A stretch of DNA of 8,455 nucleotides, from assembly GCA_937890045.1 (NCBI GenBank), contig CALBXV010000315.1, forward strand, positions 1 to 8,455. Reading direction: 5' to 3'. This DNA comes from an uncultured archaeon. GTDB taxonomy: Archaea; Thermoproteota; Nitrososphaeria; Nitrososphaerales; CALBXV01. Positions 1 to 6,882 of the stretch are shown here, piece by piece. Position 1 is the stretch's first letter. Every line of letters begins with the position of its first letter. The position numbers were made by a program, and so were the translations under genes. The notes beneath the pieces were generated by a model. That model was given only the letters and a program-made list of their open reading frames with translations, made no database searches and had not been told where the DNA came from.

Positions 1-2004
1 GGCCATAGCAGATTCATATGTATTACGTGGAGATTGATTATGTTCAGGATAAGGTATAATAGAAGCTGCAACACCTAACATAGAAGCAGGATATAACTCA
101 AGATGAGTATGTAATTTAGTAACTGATTTAGGAAATAACGCTACAAAACAATTATCTTCTTCATTAGCATCAACTAATTCAATTTGACCAGATGCTACAG
201 CAAAATCCCAAGGTAAAGAACCTTGTCCAATTTTATCAACAGTAGCTTGAGTAAGTGAAGGTTTACCTGCATTTAATATAATTAAAGGTCTTAACACTCT
301 TCCTGGACTAGTATATATATTAATTCTTTTGACAGCATTATCAGATTTAGGATTAAAGAGTGCAATACTTGTATGTGGATGAATTTCACTTTTTCTTCTT
401 AATTCTTTAAAAGCTGCAAGAAAATCAACTTCATTTTGACAATAACCAAGAAATCTTCCATCTAGAAATACTCTAGATCCTTTATATTTAACAAGATCAT
501 CACAATCATTTAGTTTAATTAAACCAGAGTCATATAAGTGATTAACAAGACCTTCATTAGAAGAATTTACAGAAATATAAGCAGATAATGCAAGATTTTT
601 CACTAGACCACAATTTGCACCTTCAGGAGTTTCACTAGGGCAAATACGACCAAAATGAGTGGCATGTAAATCTCTTGCTTCAAAATTTGGTTGACTTCTA
701 CTAAGAGGTGATTGTACTCTTCTTAGATGACTTATAGTAGAAAGATAGTTAGTACGATCAAGTAACTGGGTTACACCAACTTTGCCTTTTCCCCAATTAC
801 CAGTAGCAATAGCATTATTCAACTTATCAGTAATTATACCTGGTCTTATAGATACTCCAATTACACCAGTTCCTCGTTTTGTACCCATACGTTCAAGTTG
901 ATATTTCATATCTCTTATTAAATTTCGAAAAGCCGTTCTAAAGAGATCAGCTATTAATTCCCCAGCAAATTTAATTATTTTATTACCATAATTATCTTTA
1001 TCTTCAGGATCAATCCAGTCTAATTTTAATTCTAATAATTTTAATACTGCTTCACCAATGAACATGGCTTTATTATGCCTTTCGGCTGGGTCTTTACCTA
1101 GATGTGGCAGTAACGCCCAATCTAACAAGATTTCAGCTTTTTTAATTCTATATTCTTGAATCATACCATGAGCAATACGATTACCAATATAATTTAACGC
1201 GTCAGTAGTTGTAGCAGTTTCAGATCCTGTTTCAAAAGAAATTTCTAGTAAATCTTGTATTTCAGGCTTCAAAGAAATTGAGTCAGCAATAGTTTTATCT
1301 TTCTCTAGACCTAAAGCTCTCATAACTGTAATAATTGGCAGATCAACTGGCGAATTAGGTATTTTAACAAATATATCACCATCTTGTTTTAGATATAATT
1401 CAATTTTTGCACGATAACCTACAATTGAAGAATAAATTTTAGATTTATGGACTAATACATTACCAACTTTTTCTTTTTCAACCATAATTCGATTTGGAGA
1501 TAAATCTTCTAACCCAACTATAACTCGGTCAGAACCATGAATTATGAAATAACCACCAGGATCATGAGTATCGTCACCTGACTCAATTAATTGATCCTCA
1601 TCAAGAGTAGATAAAGAACATTGATTAGATTTAACCATAACAGGCATATCACCAATAGAGTAAATTTGTGATTCACGAATAGAACCGTTTTCTTCCACAG
1701 ACATTTCTAGAGTTATAGGAGCAGAATAAGTTAAGTTTCTTAGTCTTGCTTCTAATGGCATAAGAGTATTAATAGAACCATCAATTTCAACTACTCTAGG
1801 CGTTCCTAATTTAATTTTGCCTAGACGAACTTTATATGGATTAAGAGTCTCTACATCAATAGTTTGTGTTTCATTAATTATTTTTTGTAAACCTTCTTCA
1901 ATAAATTGGTTGTAAGAATTTAAATGTTGTTTTGCTACTCCTTCTTTGAGAAGCATATTATTTAAAACAAGCCAAGTGTCTTTAAGTTGAAGATTTTTTT
2001 TCAA
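1..2004 (-). CDS. rpoB: DNA-directed RNA polymerase subunit B (Rpo2), N-terminal 668 codons; C-terminus beyond window
   Basis: Second-largest subunit of archaeal RNA polymerase, forming one side of the catalytic cleft. The minus-strand frame is open from a TTG at 2004 to base 1 without a stop. In order: the N-terminal protrusion with EGVAKQHLNSYNQF (about 21-34); GDMPVMVKS (118-126) and DPGGYFIIHGSDR (148-160); the lobe; the fork region FGRICPSETPEGANCGL (451-467); PHTSIAL near 530; and the start of the hybrid-binding domain, PYPEHNQSPRN (651-661). The frame passes through the region where methanogens and halophiles split B'' from B', so this is the single-chain form, and roughly 60% of a usual 1,100-1,200 residue protein is visible. 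The TTG lies one codon after the rpoH stop and gives a family-like N-terminus; the next candidate, ATG at codon 17, would remove conserved residues. Co-transcription with rpoH is likely. Identity is certain; the exact start is less so. Confidence 0.97.
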   Translation of the reverse strand, partial: MKKNLQLKDTWLVLNNMLLKEGVAKQHLNSYNQFIEEGLQKIINETQTIDVETLNPYKVRLGKIKLGTPRVVEIDGSINTLMPLEARLRNLTYSAPITLEMSVEENGSIRESQIYSIGDMPVMVKSNQCSLSTLDEDQLIESGDDTHDPGGYFIIHGSDRVIVGLEDLSPNRIMVEKEKVGNVLVHKSKIYSSIVGYRAKIELYLKQDGDIFVKIPNSPVDLPIITVMRALGLEKDKTIADSISLKPEIQDLLEISFETGSETATTTDALNYIGNRIAHGMIQEYRIKKAEILLDWALLPHLGKDPAERHNKAMFIGEAVLKLLELKLDWIDPEDKDNYGNKIIKFAGELIADLFRTAFRNLIRDMKYQLERMGTKRGTGVIGVSIRPGIITDKLNNAIATGNWGKGKVGVTQLLDRTNYLSTISHLRRVQSPLSRSQPNFEARDLHATHFGRICPSETPEGANCGLVKNLALSAYISVNSSNEGLVNHLYDSGLIKLNDCDDLVKYKGSRVFLDGRFLGYCQNEVDFLAAFKELRRKSEIHPHTSIALFNPKSDNAVKRINIYTSPGRVLRPLIILNAGKPSLTQATVDKIGQGSLPWDFAVASGQIELVDANEEDNCFVALFPKSVTKLHTHLELYPASMLGVAASIIPYPEHNQSPRNTYESAMA

Positions 2005-2007
2005 ATA

Positions 2008-2265
2008 TTATACCACTACAACTAATCTATAATAAATTGATATACCAGCAGTATTACTTTTACGAGTAATTTTTATAACGTCTCCAGGTTGTGCTTGTAA
2101 TTTTTTAACCATAGGATCAATATTACTAATATTAGGTAACGAATTAATTTTACAATGAAATTTTTCAGTAATTTCTTTTATTTCATCTTTTGAGAGTATA
2201 ACATGTTCAGGTACTAGAACATGACCCGAAATATCATAATTTAAAATAATTTCTTTTACCAACAA
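2008..2265 (-). CDS. rpoH: DNA-directed RNA polymerase subunit H (Rpo5)
   Basis: Small archaeal polymerase subunit, equivalent to the C-terminal domain of eukaryotic Rpb5, located at the downstream jaw. The 85 residues show the family core: HVLVPEH (15-21), LPNISNIDPMVKKL (43-56), PGDVIKITRKSNTAG (60-74) and YYRLV (78-82). Length is normal for the family. The start is one of two tandem TTG codons (2265 or 2262); a GGTGG at 2273-2269 sits 3 bases from the first and 6 from the second, which slightly favours the second. No in-frame ATG exists before an upstream TGA. The stop is one codon before the rpoB start, in the same frame, so the two genes are tightly coupled. A TATA-like box about 90 bases upstream suggests that transcription of the polymerase operon starts here, separately from the CoxE-type gene. 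Confidence 0.95.
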   Translation of the reverse strand: MLVKEIILNYDISGHVLVPEHVILSKDEIKEITEKFHCKINSLPNISNIDPMVKKLQAQPGDVIKITRKSNTAGISIYYRLVVVV

Positions 2266-2268
2266 TAT

Positions 2269-2273
2269 CCACC
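2269..2273 (-). promoter_or_regulatory. Ribosome binding site of rpoH (GGTGG)
   Basis: GGTGG partly matches the archaeal 16S 3' end consensus GGAGGTGATC. It lies 3 bases before the TTG at 2265 and 6 bases before the TTG at 2262. The usual spacing favours the second TTG, which would shorten the protein by one residue. Confidence 0.45.
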
Positions 2274-2347
2274 ATCAAACAAAACGATTTTAACTTCAAA
2301 CAAATTTAATCAGAGAATTACTCGTAAATAAATTCGTTCAATAGAGA

Positions 2348-2355
2348 ATATATAA
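2348..2355 (-). promoter_or_regulatory. Putative TATA box of the rpoH-rpoB operon
   Basis: On the minus strand the sequence reads GCAAAAGTTATATATTC, a TTATATAT box preceded by an A-rich stretch that could act as a BRE. Archaeal initiation 25-30 bases downstream would fall near 2325, giving a leader of about 60 bases that contains the rpoH ribosome binding site. It lies in the 137-base spacer after the CoxE-type gene, where no gene is seen. The call is by pattern only, in AT-rich DNA where such boxes also arise by chance. Confidence 0.45.
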
Positions 2356-2402
2356 CTTTTGCCTAATAAATATGATAAATTTAACAATTGAATTTAAGAA
2401 GA

Positions 2403-3491
2403 CTAGTTTAATCTAATTTGTTTTCCAAAGTATTTAATTAATTGATTACGATCTTCAAATACTTTAGGACTGATAAAATAATCTATATACGGCATAGCAG
2501 CAACTATACCTTTAGTTAATGGTTCATAGTTTTCATTATCAATTAATGGATTAATCCAAAATAATTTATTAATTTTATTTTTAATTTTTGATAAAGAAGA
2601 TTGAAGAAGATTAATATTTCCTATATCCCAACCATCACTAATTATAAGTAATAGAGTTTTATCATCAATTAAATAATCATATTTATCAAAAAAAAGTTTT
2701 AAGGATAAACCAATTTTTGTACCACTGCCCCATACTGGAAGATTTTCAGAAATAGTATGAAATGTTTTATCTACATTACTAGAATTAAGAAAAGGACTAA
2801 GACGTAAAATATCAGTGTTAAAAACAAAAACTTCGCAAGAAGTTAACGATCGTTTCATATAATATAATATATGTAATATTTTTTCAGCATATGAATCCAT
2901 AGAACCACTAATATCAAATAAAATTACAACTTTATTTCTTTGTAATTTTTTATTGTGCTTAAAGATTTTAAGAATCATACCACCATTATTTAAACTATGT
3001 TTAACAGTATGTTTAACATCAATATTACCAAATTTACTAGTGTAATATCTTCTACCCTTTTTAGTAGGAAATTTTCGAAGAAAATAGTTTATGTTATGTT
3101 TAATATCAGATTTTTTAAAATCATTATTTTTAGCTAATATTCTTTTATTTTTTGATTCTAGAGGACTATAAATAGCCAGTTCAATTTTTTTAGAATTAGA
3201 ATCATCATCCATATTATCAATATGATTCAATTCACTAGCGGGATTTACTTTATCATTTTTTATATTAATATCTTCAGTTGAATCAGACGTTTCATTTGAG
3301 ATATATTTATTAAATAAAGTTTCAAAATTAAAATAGTCAGAATGATTTTTTATCATTGTTATTTTTAGCATTAATTTCATTTCATAATAAGAAATTGTAT
3401 TAAAATAAGTTAATGAATTAAGCGAATCAATTAATTCAACTACACTACAGTTTATACCGTCTAGACGTAAATAATGAAAAAAATTAAGCAC
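2403..3491 (-). CDS. CoxE-like von Willebrand factor type A domain protein
   Basis: A 362-residue cytosolic protein of the CoxE-type VWA family, expected to work with the MoxR/CoxD-type ATPase encoded just upstream. The N-terminal helical region (1-62) has the CoxE pattern LRLDGINCSVVELIDSL. Residues 65-105 form an Asn/Asp/Ser-rich linker, followed by a Lys-rich stretch. The VWA domain begins near 187 with the MIDAS motif DISGS (193-197), followed by WGSGTKIG with Thr258, ISDGWD with Asp286, FWINPL (311-315 and flanking) and GIVAAMPYIDYF (328-339), all characteristic of CoxE. The MIDAS residues are intact, so metal binding is expected. The start is GTG at 3491; no better start exists before an in-frame stop, and the N-terminus aligns with the family pattern. 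The gap to the ATPase gene is 42 bases with no clear ribosome site; a TATA-like AT run about 29 bases upstream could give a separate leaderless transcript. The client protein is unknown. Confidence 0.9.
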   Translation of the reverse strand: MLNFFHYLRLDGINCSVVELIDSLNSLTYFNTISYYEMKLMLKITMIKNHSDYFNFETLFNKYISNETSDSTEDINIKNDKVNPASELNHIDNMDDDSNSKKIELAIYSPLESKNKRILAKNNDFKKSDIKHNINYFLRKFPTKKGRRYYTSKFGNIDVKHTVKHSLNNGGMILKIFKHNKKLQRNKVVILFDISGSMDSYAEKILHILYYMKRSLTSCEVFVFNTDILRLSPFLNSSNVDKTFHTISENLPVWGSGTKIGLSLKLFFDKYDYLIDDKTLLLIISDGWDIGNINLLQSSLSKIKNKINKLFWINPLIDNENYEPLTKGIVAAMPYIDYFISPKVFEDRNQLIKYFGKQIRLN

Positions 3492-3533
3492 AAATAAATT
3501 TTCATATTTAACGATATTATTATTAAAAATTTA

Positions 3534-4430
3534 TCACCTAGAGATTTTCTCAAGTAATTTTTGAATAAAAACAGCGTCAATTTTTTCTATATCATCTTGA
3601 CTTTTAATAATACAACTAATTGTGTCTAATATTATTTTTTTATCTAAACTAAATTTTTTTAAAGTCATTAACGCTAACGCCCAATCAATTGTTTCTGAAA
3701 TACCAGGTTTTTTAATTAATTTTTCAGATAATCTTAACTCCTTTATAAAAGAGCAAACTTCATTAGCTAAAGACGAATTAATATTTGGGACTTTAATTTT
3801 TAATATTTGAAGTTCTTTTTCAATAGTCGGATAATCTATATATAGATATAAACATCTTCTTCTTAGTCCATCGCCTAATTCTCGAGTTCTATTTGAACTA
3901 ATAATAACAATTGGAGGTTTCTTTGCTTTGATAGTGCCTATTTCAGGAATTGTGACTTGGAATTCTGCTAAAAATTCAAGTAAAAAACCTTCAAATTCTT
4001 CATCACTTCTATCTATTTCATCTATTAATAATACTGGCGGAAGTTTACCATCATATAATAGAGCTTCAATTAATGGTCTTTTATAGAGATATTTTTCACT
4101 AAATAACTCGGTTTCAATATCTTTAATTTCACTTTTATTTTCCTCTATTCTAATTTTCATCAATTGTTTAAGATAATTCCATTCATATACGGTAGAATTA
4201 ACATCAAGACCTTCATAACATTGTAGTCGTATTAATTTAGTATTAAGCATAATACTAAGAACTTTTGCAATCTCAGTTTTCCCAACTCCAGGCTCACCTT
4301 CTATTAAAAGTGGTTTATTTAAATTAATAGATAGAAATATAGAAGTAATAATTGAATTATCAGATACATAATCATTAGATTGTAACAATGATTGAAGATT
4401 ATTAATATCAAGAGTTTTATTTGGAATCAT
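3534..4430 (-). CDS. CoxD-like MoxR-family AAA+ ATPase
   Basis: A 298-residue AAA+ ATPase of the MoxR group, CoxD subtype; such proteins remodel a client enzyme, often to help insert a metal cofactor. Visible motifs: Walker A GEPGVGKT (45-52); the CoxD-type segment LQCYEGLDVNSTVYEWNY (69-86); Walker B LLIDEID (134-140); DEEFEGFLLEFL (143-154); sensor 1 SSNRTREL (178-185); the arginine-finger run LRRRCLYLYIDYP (189-201); and the sensor-2 region KPGISETIDWA (241-251). All catalytic residues are present and the length is typical. The ATG at 4430 puts Walker A at the usual distance from the N-terminus. No Shine-Dalgarno sequence is visible, which suits a leaderless first gene. It precedes the CoxE-type gene on the same strand. 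In CO-oxidising bacteria CoxD helps build the Cu-S-Mo centre of CO dehydrogenase; no such enzyme is seen here, so only the ATPase class is firm. Confidence 0.92.
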   Translation of the reverse strand: MIPNKTLDINNLQSLLQSNDYVSDNSIITSIFLSINLNKPLLIEGEPGVGKTEIAKVLSIMLNTKLIRLQCYEGLDVNSTVYEWNYLKQLMKIRIEENKSEIKDIETELFSEKYLYKRPLIEALLYDGKLPPVLLIDEIDRSDEEFEGFLLEFLAEFQVTIPEIGTIKAKKPPIVIISSNRTRELGDGLRRRCLYLYIDYPTIEKELQILKIKVPNINSSLANEVCSFIKELRLSEKLIKKPGISETIDWALALMTLKKFSLDKKIILDTISCIIKSQDDIEKIDAVFIQKLLEKISR

Positions 4431-4448
4431 AATACATAATTAAGTAGA

Positions 4449-4466
4449 ATTATATTGATTATTAAT
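4449..4466 (-). promoter_or_regulatory. AT-rich promoter candidate of the CoxD/CoxE-type unit
   Basis: Minus-strand text reads ATTAATAATCAATATAAT. The left half lies about 28-36 bases before the ATG at 4430, the right spacing for a TATA element of a leaderless transcript. Neither half is a strong consensus and the whole spacer is AT-rich, so this is a weak call. Confidence 0.3.
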
Positions 4467-4469
4467 TTT

Positions 4470-4550
4470 TTACATTATTTAATAGTAAAACTACTGGAAT
4501 TTATTAACATAATATTAATATTTAGAATAATAAATTAGAAAATAATGTAA
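4470..4550. repeat. 11-bp perfect inverted repeat flanking the centre of the divergent spacer
   Basis: TTACATTATTT at 4470-4480 is the exact reverse complement of AAATAATGTAA at 4540-4550, with 59 bases between the arms. A 12-bp palindrome, AATATTAATATT, lies between them at 4511-4522. The arms sit between the two divergent start codons (4430 minus, 4610 plus), so they could be paired binding sites for a regulator of both units. In DNA this AT-rich such a repeat can also occur by chance. The 179-base spacer holds no visible gene. Confidence 0.4.
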
Positions 4551-4563
4551 CATATTATTTTAA

Positions 4564-4572
4564 TTTATATAA
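4564..4572 (+). promoter_or_regulatory. Putative TATA box of the site-2 protease operon
   Basis: TTTATATAA is a good archaeal TATA match. Initiation 25-30 bases downstream would fall near 4594, about 16 bases before the ATG at 4610. This short leader contains no Shine-Dalgarno sequence, consistent with a first gene having a short or absent leader. Confidence 0.5.
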
Positions 4573-4609
4573 TACTAGAACATAGCAGAATATATTCGAG
4601 TATTAGAAA

Positions 4610-5824
4610 ATGAATGAAAAAAAAACTTCTAGAAGAATAAGCATTAAAGGACCTTTTATAACAATAAAGACTGAGAAATTCTTAAAACTATACGATACAT
4701 TAGGAAGAAGAAGATTTACCAAAATTGTAAGTATTATAATGTTATATTTAATGCCGGTAATAGCAGCATTCAGCATATATTTTTTATTAATTACTTTACA
4801 GAGTATGTTATCAACTGCAGAAATAAGAGAAGTTACAAGAGATTTAGGACCACAATCATATTTATTATTACCAGGAATAAATCCTATAGTTCCAATAATT
4901 TATGGATGGTTAGGAATAGTAGTAGGAATAATAGTACATGAAGGAGGGCATGGAATAGTAGCTAGAAGTCTTGGTGTTAAAGTAAAATCTTCAGGACTAT
5001 TATTGTTTTTAATAATACCAATTGGAGCATTTGTAGAGATTGATGAAAAAAAGATAGAATCTATGTCAATTACTAAAGCAGGTAAAATACTTGCGGCAGG
5101 ACCTGGAGCAAATGTAATAGTTGCAATAATAAGCTTATTACTTTTATTTTCATTAACATCAACAATTCAACCTATATCAGACACGAAAAATGGATTAAAA
5201 GTTGGTAACATATTAGAAGAATTTCCAGTTGGAAATTCAGGTCTAGAAAGTGGAGATATTATTATAGAAACAGATGGAAAGAGAATAAATGATATTAAAG
5301 ATTTAACCATAGTGTTATCTGAAAATAAAAATAATATGTTAAATTTGAAAGTAATAAAAATAGATAATTCAATAAGAGAATATAATATAGAGTTAGTTGA
5401 AAATAATGACAGTATAAAAATTGGAATTACAGCTTTACCAACAACATATCTTAATCAAATATTAGAAACATATAAAACAAATTATTTTAATAATCCCTTA
5501 ATTCATTTTATACCACCAACTTTAGCTCAGGGAGTAATACCTTTTTCAGATGGATTAAGTCCGTTTTATGAAACAAGCTTAGGATCAATATTTCATCCAT
5601 TAGCAAACACGTTATATTGGATTTGGTTCATAAACATAAATCTGGCAATTTTTAATTCTTTACCATTATTACCTTTAGATGGTGGACATGCATTAAGGAA
5701 TATAATGAAAAACACTATTGGAAAACGCTTTGGAGAAAAGATGTCTAATAGAATAACATATTTAGTAACATTAACGATGATTATCATAATATTATTATTG
5801 GTGTTAATTCCATACATAATATAA
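4610..5824 (+). CDS. Membrane-embedded site-2-type zinc metalloprotease (M50 family) with PDZ domain
   Basis: A 404-residue integral membrane protease of the site-2 protease/M50 family, which cuts membrane-anchored proteins within or near the bilayer. Zinc ligands and catalytic Glu lie in HEGGH (110-114); the second conserved site FNSLPLLPLDGGH (348-360) supplies the aspartate ligand Asp357. GPGAN (164-168) is another family landmark. Hydrophobic segments are near 40-65, 95-118, 125-142, 157-185, 335-352 and 384-404. Between the catalytic segments, about 190-275 forms a PDZ domain containing SGLESGDIIIETDG (210-223), which often controls substrate access. The basic N-terminus is probably cytosolic. 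The ATG at 4610 fits the promoter upstream; an overlapping ATG at 4614 is out of frame. Tandem TAA stops end it, and the next gene begins within 23 bases. Active-site residues are intact. The substrate is unknown; regulated proteolysis of a transcription factor or removal of signal-peptide remnants are both possible. Confidence 0.93.
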   Translation: MNEKKTSRRISIKGPFITIKTEKFLKLYDTLGRRRFTKIVSIIMLYLMPVIAAFSIYFLLITLQSMLSTAEIREVTRDLGPQSYLLLPGINPIVPIIYGWLGIVVGIIVHEGGHGIVARSLGVKVKSSGLLLFLIIPIGAFVEIDEKKIESMSITKAGKILAAGPGANVIVAIISLLLLFSLTSTIQPISDTKNGLKVGNILEEFPVGNSGLESGDIIIETDGKRINDIKDLTIVLSENKNNMLNLKVIKIDNSIREYNIELVENNDSIKIGITALPTTYLNQILETYKTNYFNNPLIHFIPPTLAQGVIPFSDGLSPFYETSLGSIFHPLANTLYWIWFININLAIFNSLPLLPLDGGHALRNIMKNTIGKRFGEKMSNRITYLVTLTMIIIILLLVLIPYII

Positions 5825-5830
5825 TAATTA

Positions 5831-5836
5831 GGTGAG
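5831..5836 (+). promoter_or_regulatory. Ribosome binding site (GGTGAG) deciding the start of the next gene
   Basis: GGTGAG matches the GGTGA core of the archaeal anti-Shine-Dalgarno complement. It lies 10 bases before the ATG at 5847 and overlaps the alternative GTG at 5832, which would therefore have no ribosome site. This supports the ATG. Confidence 0.5.
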
Positions 5837-5846
5837 CTTGAAATTA

Positions 5847-6743
5847 ATGAGTAAAAAAAATAAATTAGAGAATAAAAAATCTGACACTAATAAAAAAAAA
5901 TATTTGTTTAGCTTAACAGCCATAATTATATTAGTATTAGCAGCATTATCGTTAACATTATTCAATAACGATGTTTCATATCAAAGTTGTTATAACAACA
6001 TAGATAAAGACACAGGATATAGTAATGAAAGATGGCAAGAATGGTCTAGATATATACAACCAGATTCAGAATATACAAGAATAATTCATATAAAAGACAT
6101 GAAGAAATATGAGGGTGAAAAACAGTTAATGCCTTTAATACTACCAGAGGAATTTATTAGATATATACCAAAAGAATTTACAATAGAGAATATAAAAATA
6201 ACATTTGAAAATTGGAATTATAATGAAGGAGATAAATTAACAGTAGTATCAACATTAATATTTGATAAGGAAATTACAGAGAAAAATAATGAGATTAGTA
6301 TTGATGATCTGACAGGTACAGCTGTTACATATTTAGAGAATAATGTGATTTTTCTGTTAGGTAATGAAATTAATGAGAAGAAAATGTCTTTAGTTATAGA
6401 AAATGCCAAACAAAACAGTGTAGAGGAAGATATTAAAGCATTTAAAATGATGACTTGTGAAATAGATTCATTTCTTGGATATTCAAAATTAAGTTTTACG
6501 AGCGAGAGTCCATCTTTAATTAAAGGAATTAAGACTGATGCAAAGATAATATATGAAATAGAAGATAAAGTAATTTTAAGACAGATAATAGAATTTAGTA
6601 ACGTAGAGCTTTTAGAAGAAAACTTGGAGAAATTTAAAGAATATGTAATTGTAAATAATGAATACACAATATTTGACAGATACATAATAATTGAATCAGA
6701 CATAACAGATAGAAATATTATTGATTCAATATTAGGTTTATAA
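5847..6743 (+). CDS. Membrane-anchored protein of unknown function, likely co-transcribed with the M50 protease
   Basis: I do not recognise this protein. From the ATG at 5847 it has 298 residues: a Lys-rich N-terminus, one hydrophobic helix at about 19-39 (YLFSLTAIIILVLAALS), then a long soluble domain. By the positive-inside rule the domain should face outside the cell. It is rich in Glu, Asn, Ile and Lys with alternating strand- and helix-like patterns, and contains only two cysteines (48 and 204), which could form a disulfide. No lipobox or catalytic motif is visible. A GTG at 5832 would add five residues, but the GGTGAG at 5831-5836 favours the ATG. The gene follows the protease by 22 bases and shares its preference for A-ending codons, so an operon is likely. 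It could be a substrate, an inhibitor or an independent surface protein; the sequence does not decide. Confidence 0.8.
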   Translation: MSKKNKLENKKSDTNKKKYLFSLTAIIILVLAALSLTLFNNDVSYQSCYNNIDKDTGYSNERWQEWSRYIQPDSEYTRIIHIKDMKKYEGEKQLMPLILPEEFIRYIPKEFTIENIKITFENWNYNEGDKLTVVSTLIFDKEITEKNNEISIDDLTGTAVTYLENNVIFLLGNEINEKKMSLVIENAKQNSVEEDIKAFKMMTCEIDSFLGYSKLSFTSESPSLIKGIKTDAKIIYEIEDKVILRQIIEFSNVELLEENLEKFKEYVIVNNEYTIFDRYIIIESDITDRNIIDSILGL

Positions 6744-6781
6744 TAAATAAGTTAATAAGAAATTTATTAGATATATAGAAT

Positions 6782-6865
6782 ATGGAATTTGATATTATAA
6801 TAATAGGCGCAGGACATAATGCCGCTCATGTAATATTAGATGATTTAAAAAATAACGTAATATAA
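6782..6865 (+). pseudogene. 27-codon remnant resembling the N-terminus of an FAD/NAD-dependent oxidoreductase
   Basis: An ATG at 6782 opens a 27-codon frame ending in TAA at 6863-6865. It begins MEFDIIIIGAGHNA, a typical first beta strand and dinucleotide-binding loop of a Rossmann fold, with GxGxxA in place of GxGxxG; the GAGHN form is seen in phytoene-dehydrogenase-like flavoproteins. The rest (helix plus NNVI) would match the first helix and the start of strand two, then stops. Such enzymes are normally several hundred residues long, and the convergent DppC-type gene ends only 18 bases further on, so no room remains for the rest. The likely reading is a degraded gene fragment. A real micro-protein or a chance match of an Ile-rich frame cannot be excluded. 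There is no clear ribosome site. Confidence 0.4.
6847..6852 (-). terminator. Possible T-tract terminator of the ABC permease operon
   Basis: On the minus strand a run of six T (ATTTTTTAAA context) follows the DppC-type stop codon by about 30 bases. Archaeal polymerase can terminate at T-runs without a hairpin. The run is short and lies inside the oxidoreductase-like remnant on the other strand. No comparable T-run was found on the plus strand after the unknown gene ending at 6743. Confidence 0.25.
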
Positions 6866-6882
6866 ATTAGTATTTAATTAAC

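Noticed and set aside
1..2004. A split B''/B' arrangement or an intein in rpoB
   Set aside because: Translation is continuous across the usual split region and no intein-like insertion interrupts the conserved blocks.
3622..3810. Plus-strand open frame of 62 codons
   Set aside because: It lies entirely within the CoxD-type ATPase gene, over its conserved sensor-2 region, and shows no family features.
3534..4430. NorQ/CbbQ or GvpN identity for the MoxR-class ATPase
   Set aside because: The CYEGLD and YEWNY segments and the adjacent CoxE-type VWA gene fit the CoxD group better; only trees could exclude the others fully.
5593..5817. Minus-strand open frame of 74 codons
   Set aside because: It is antisense to the protease region encoding the LDGGH motif; the coding strand is clear.
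6218..6703. Minus-strand open frame of 161 codons opposite the unknown membrane-anchored protein
   Set aside because: It has a low-complexity Ser/Ile/Leu composition typical of the complement of a Glu/Asn/Ile-rich gene, no ribosome site, and lies wholly inside the plus-strand gene that has an operon position and a ribosome site.
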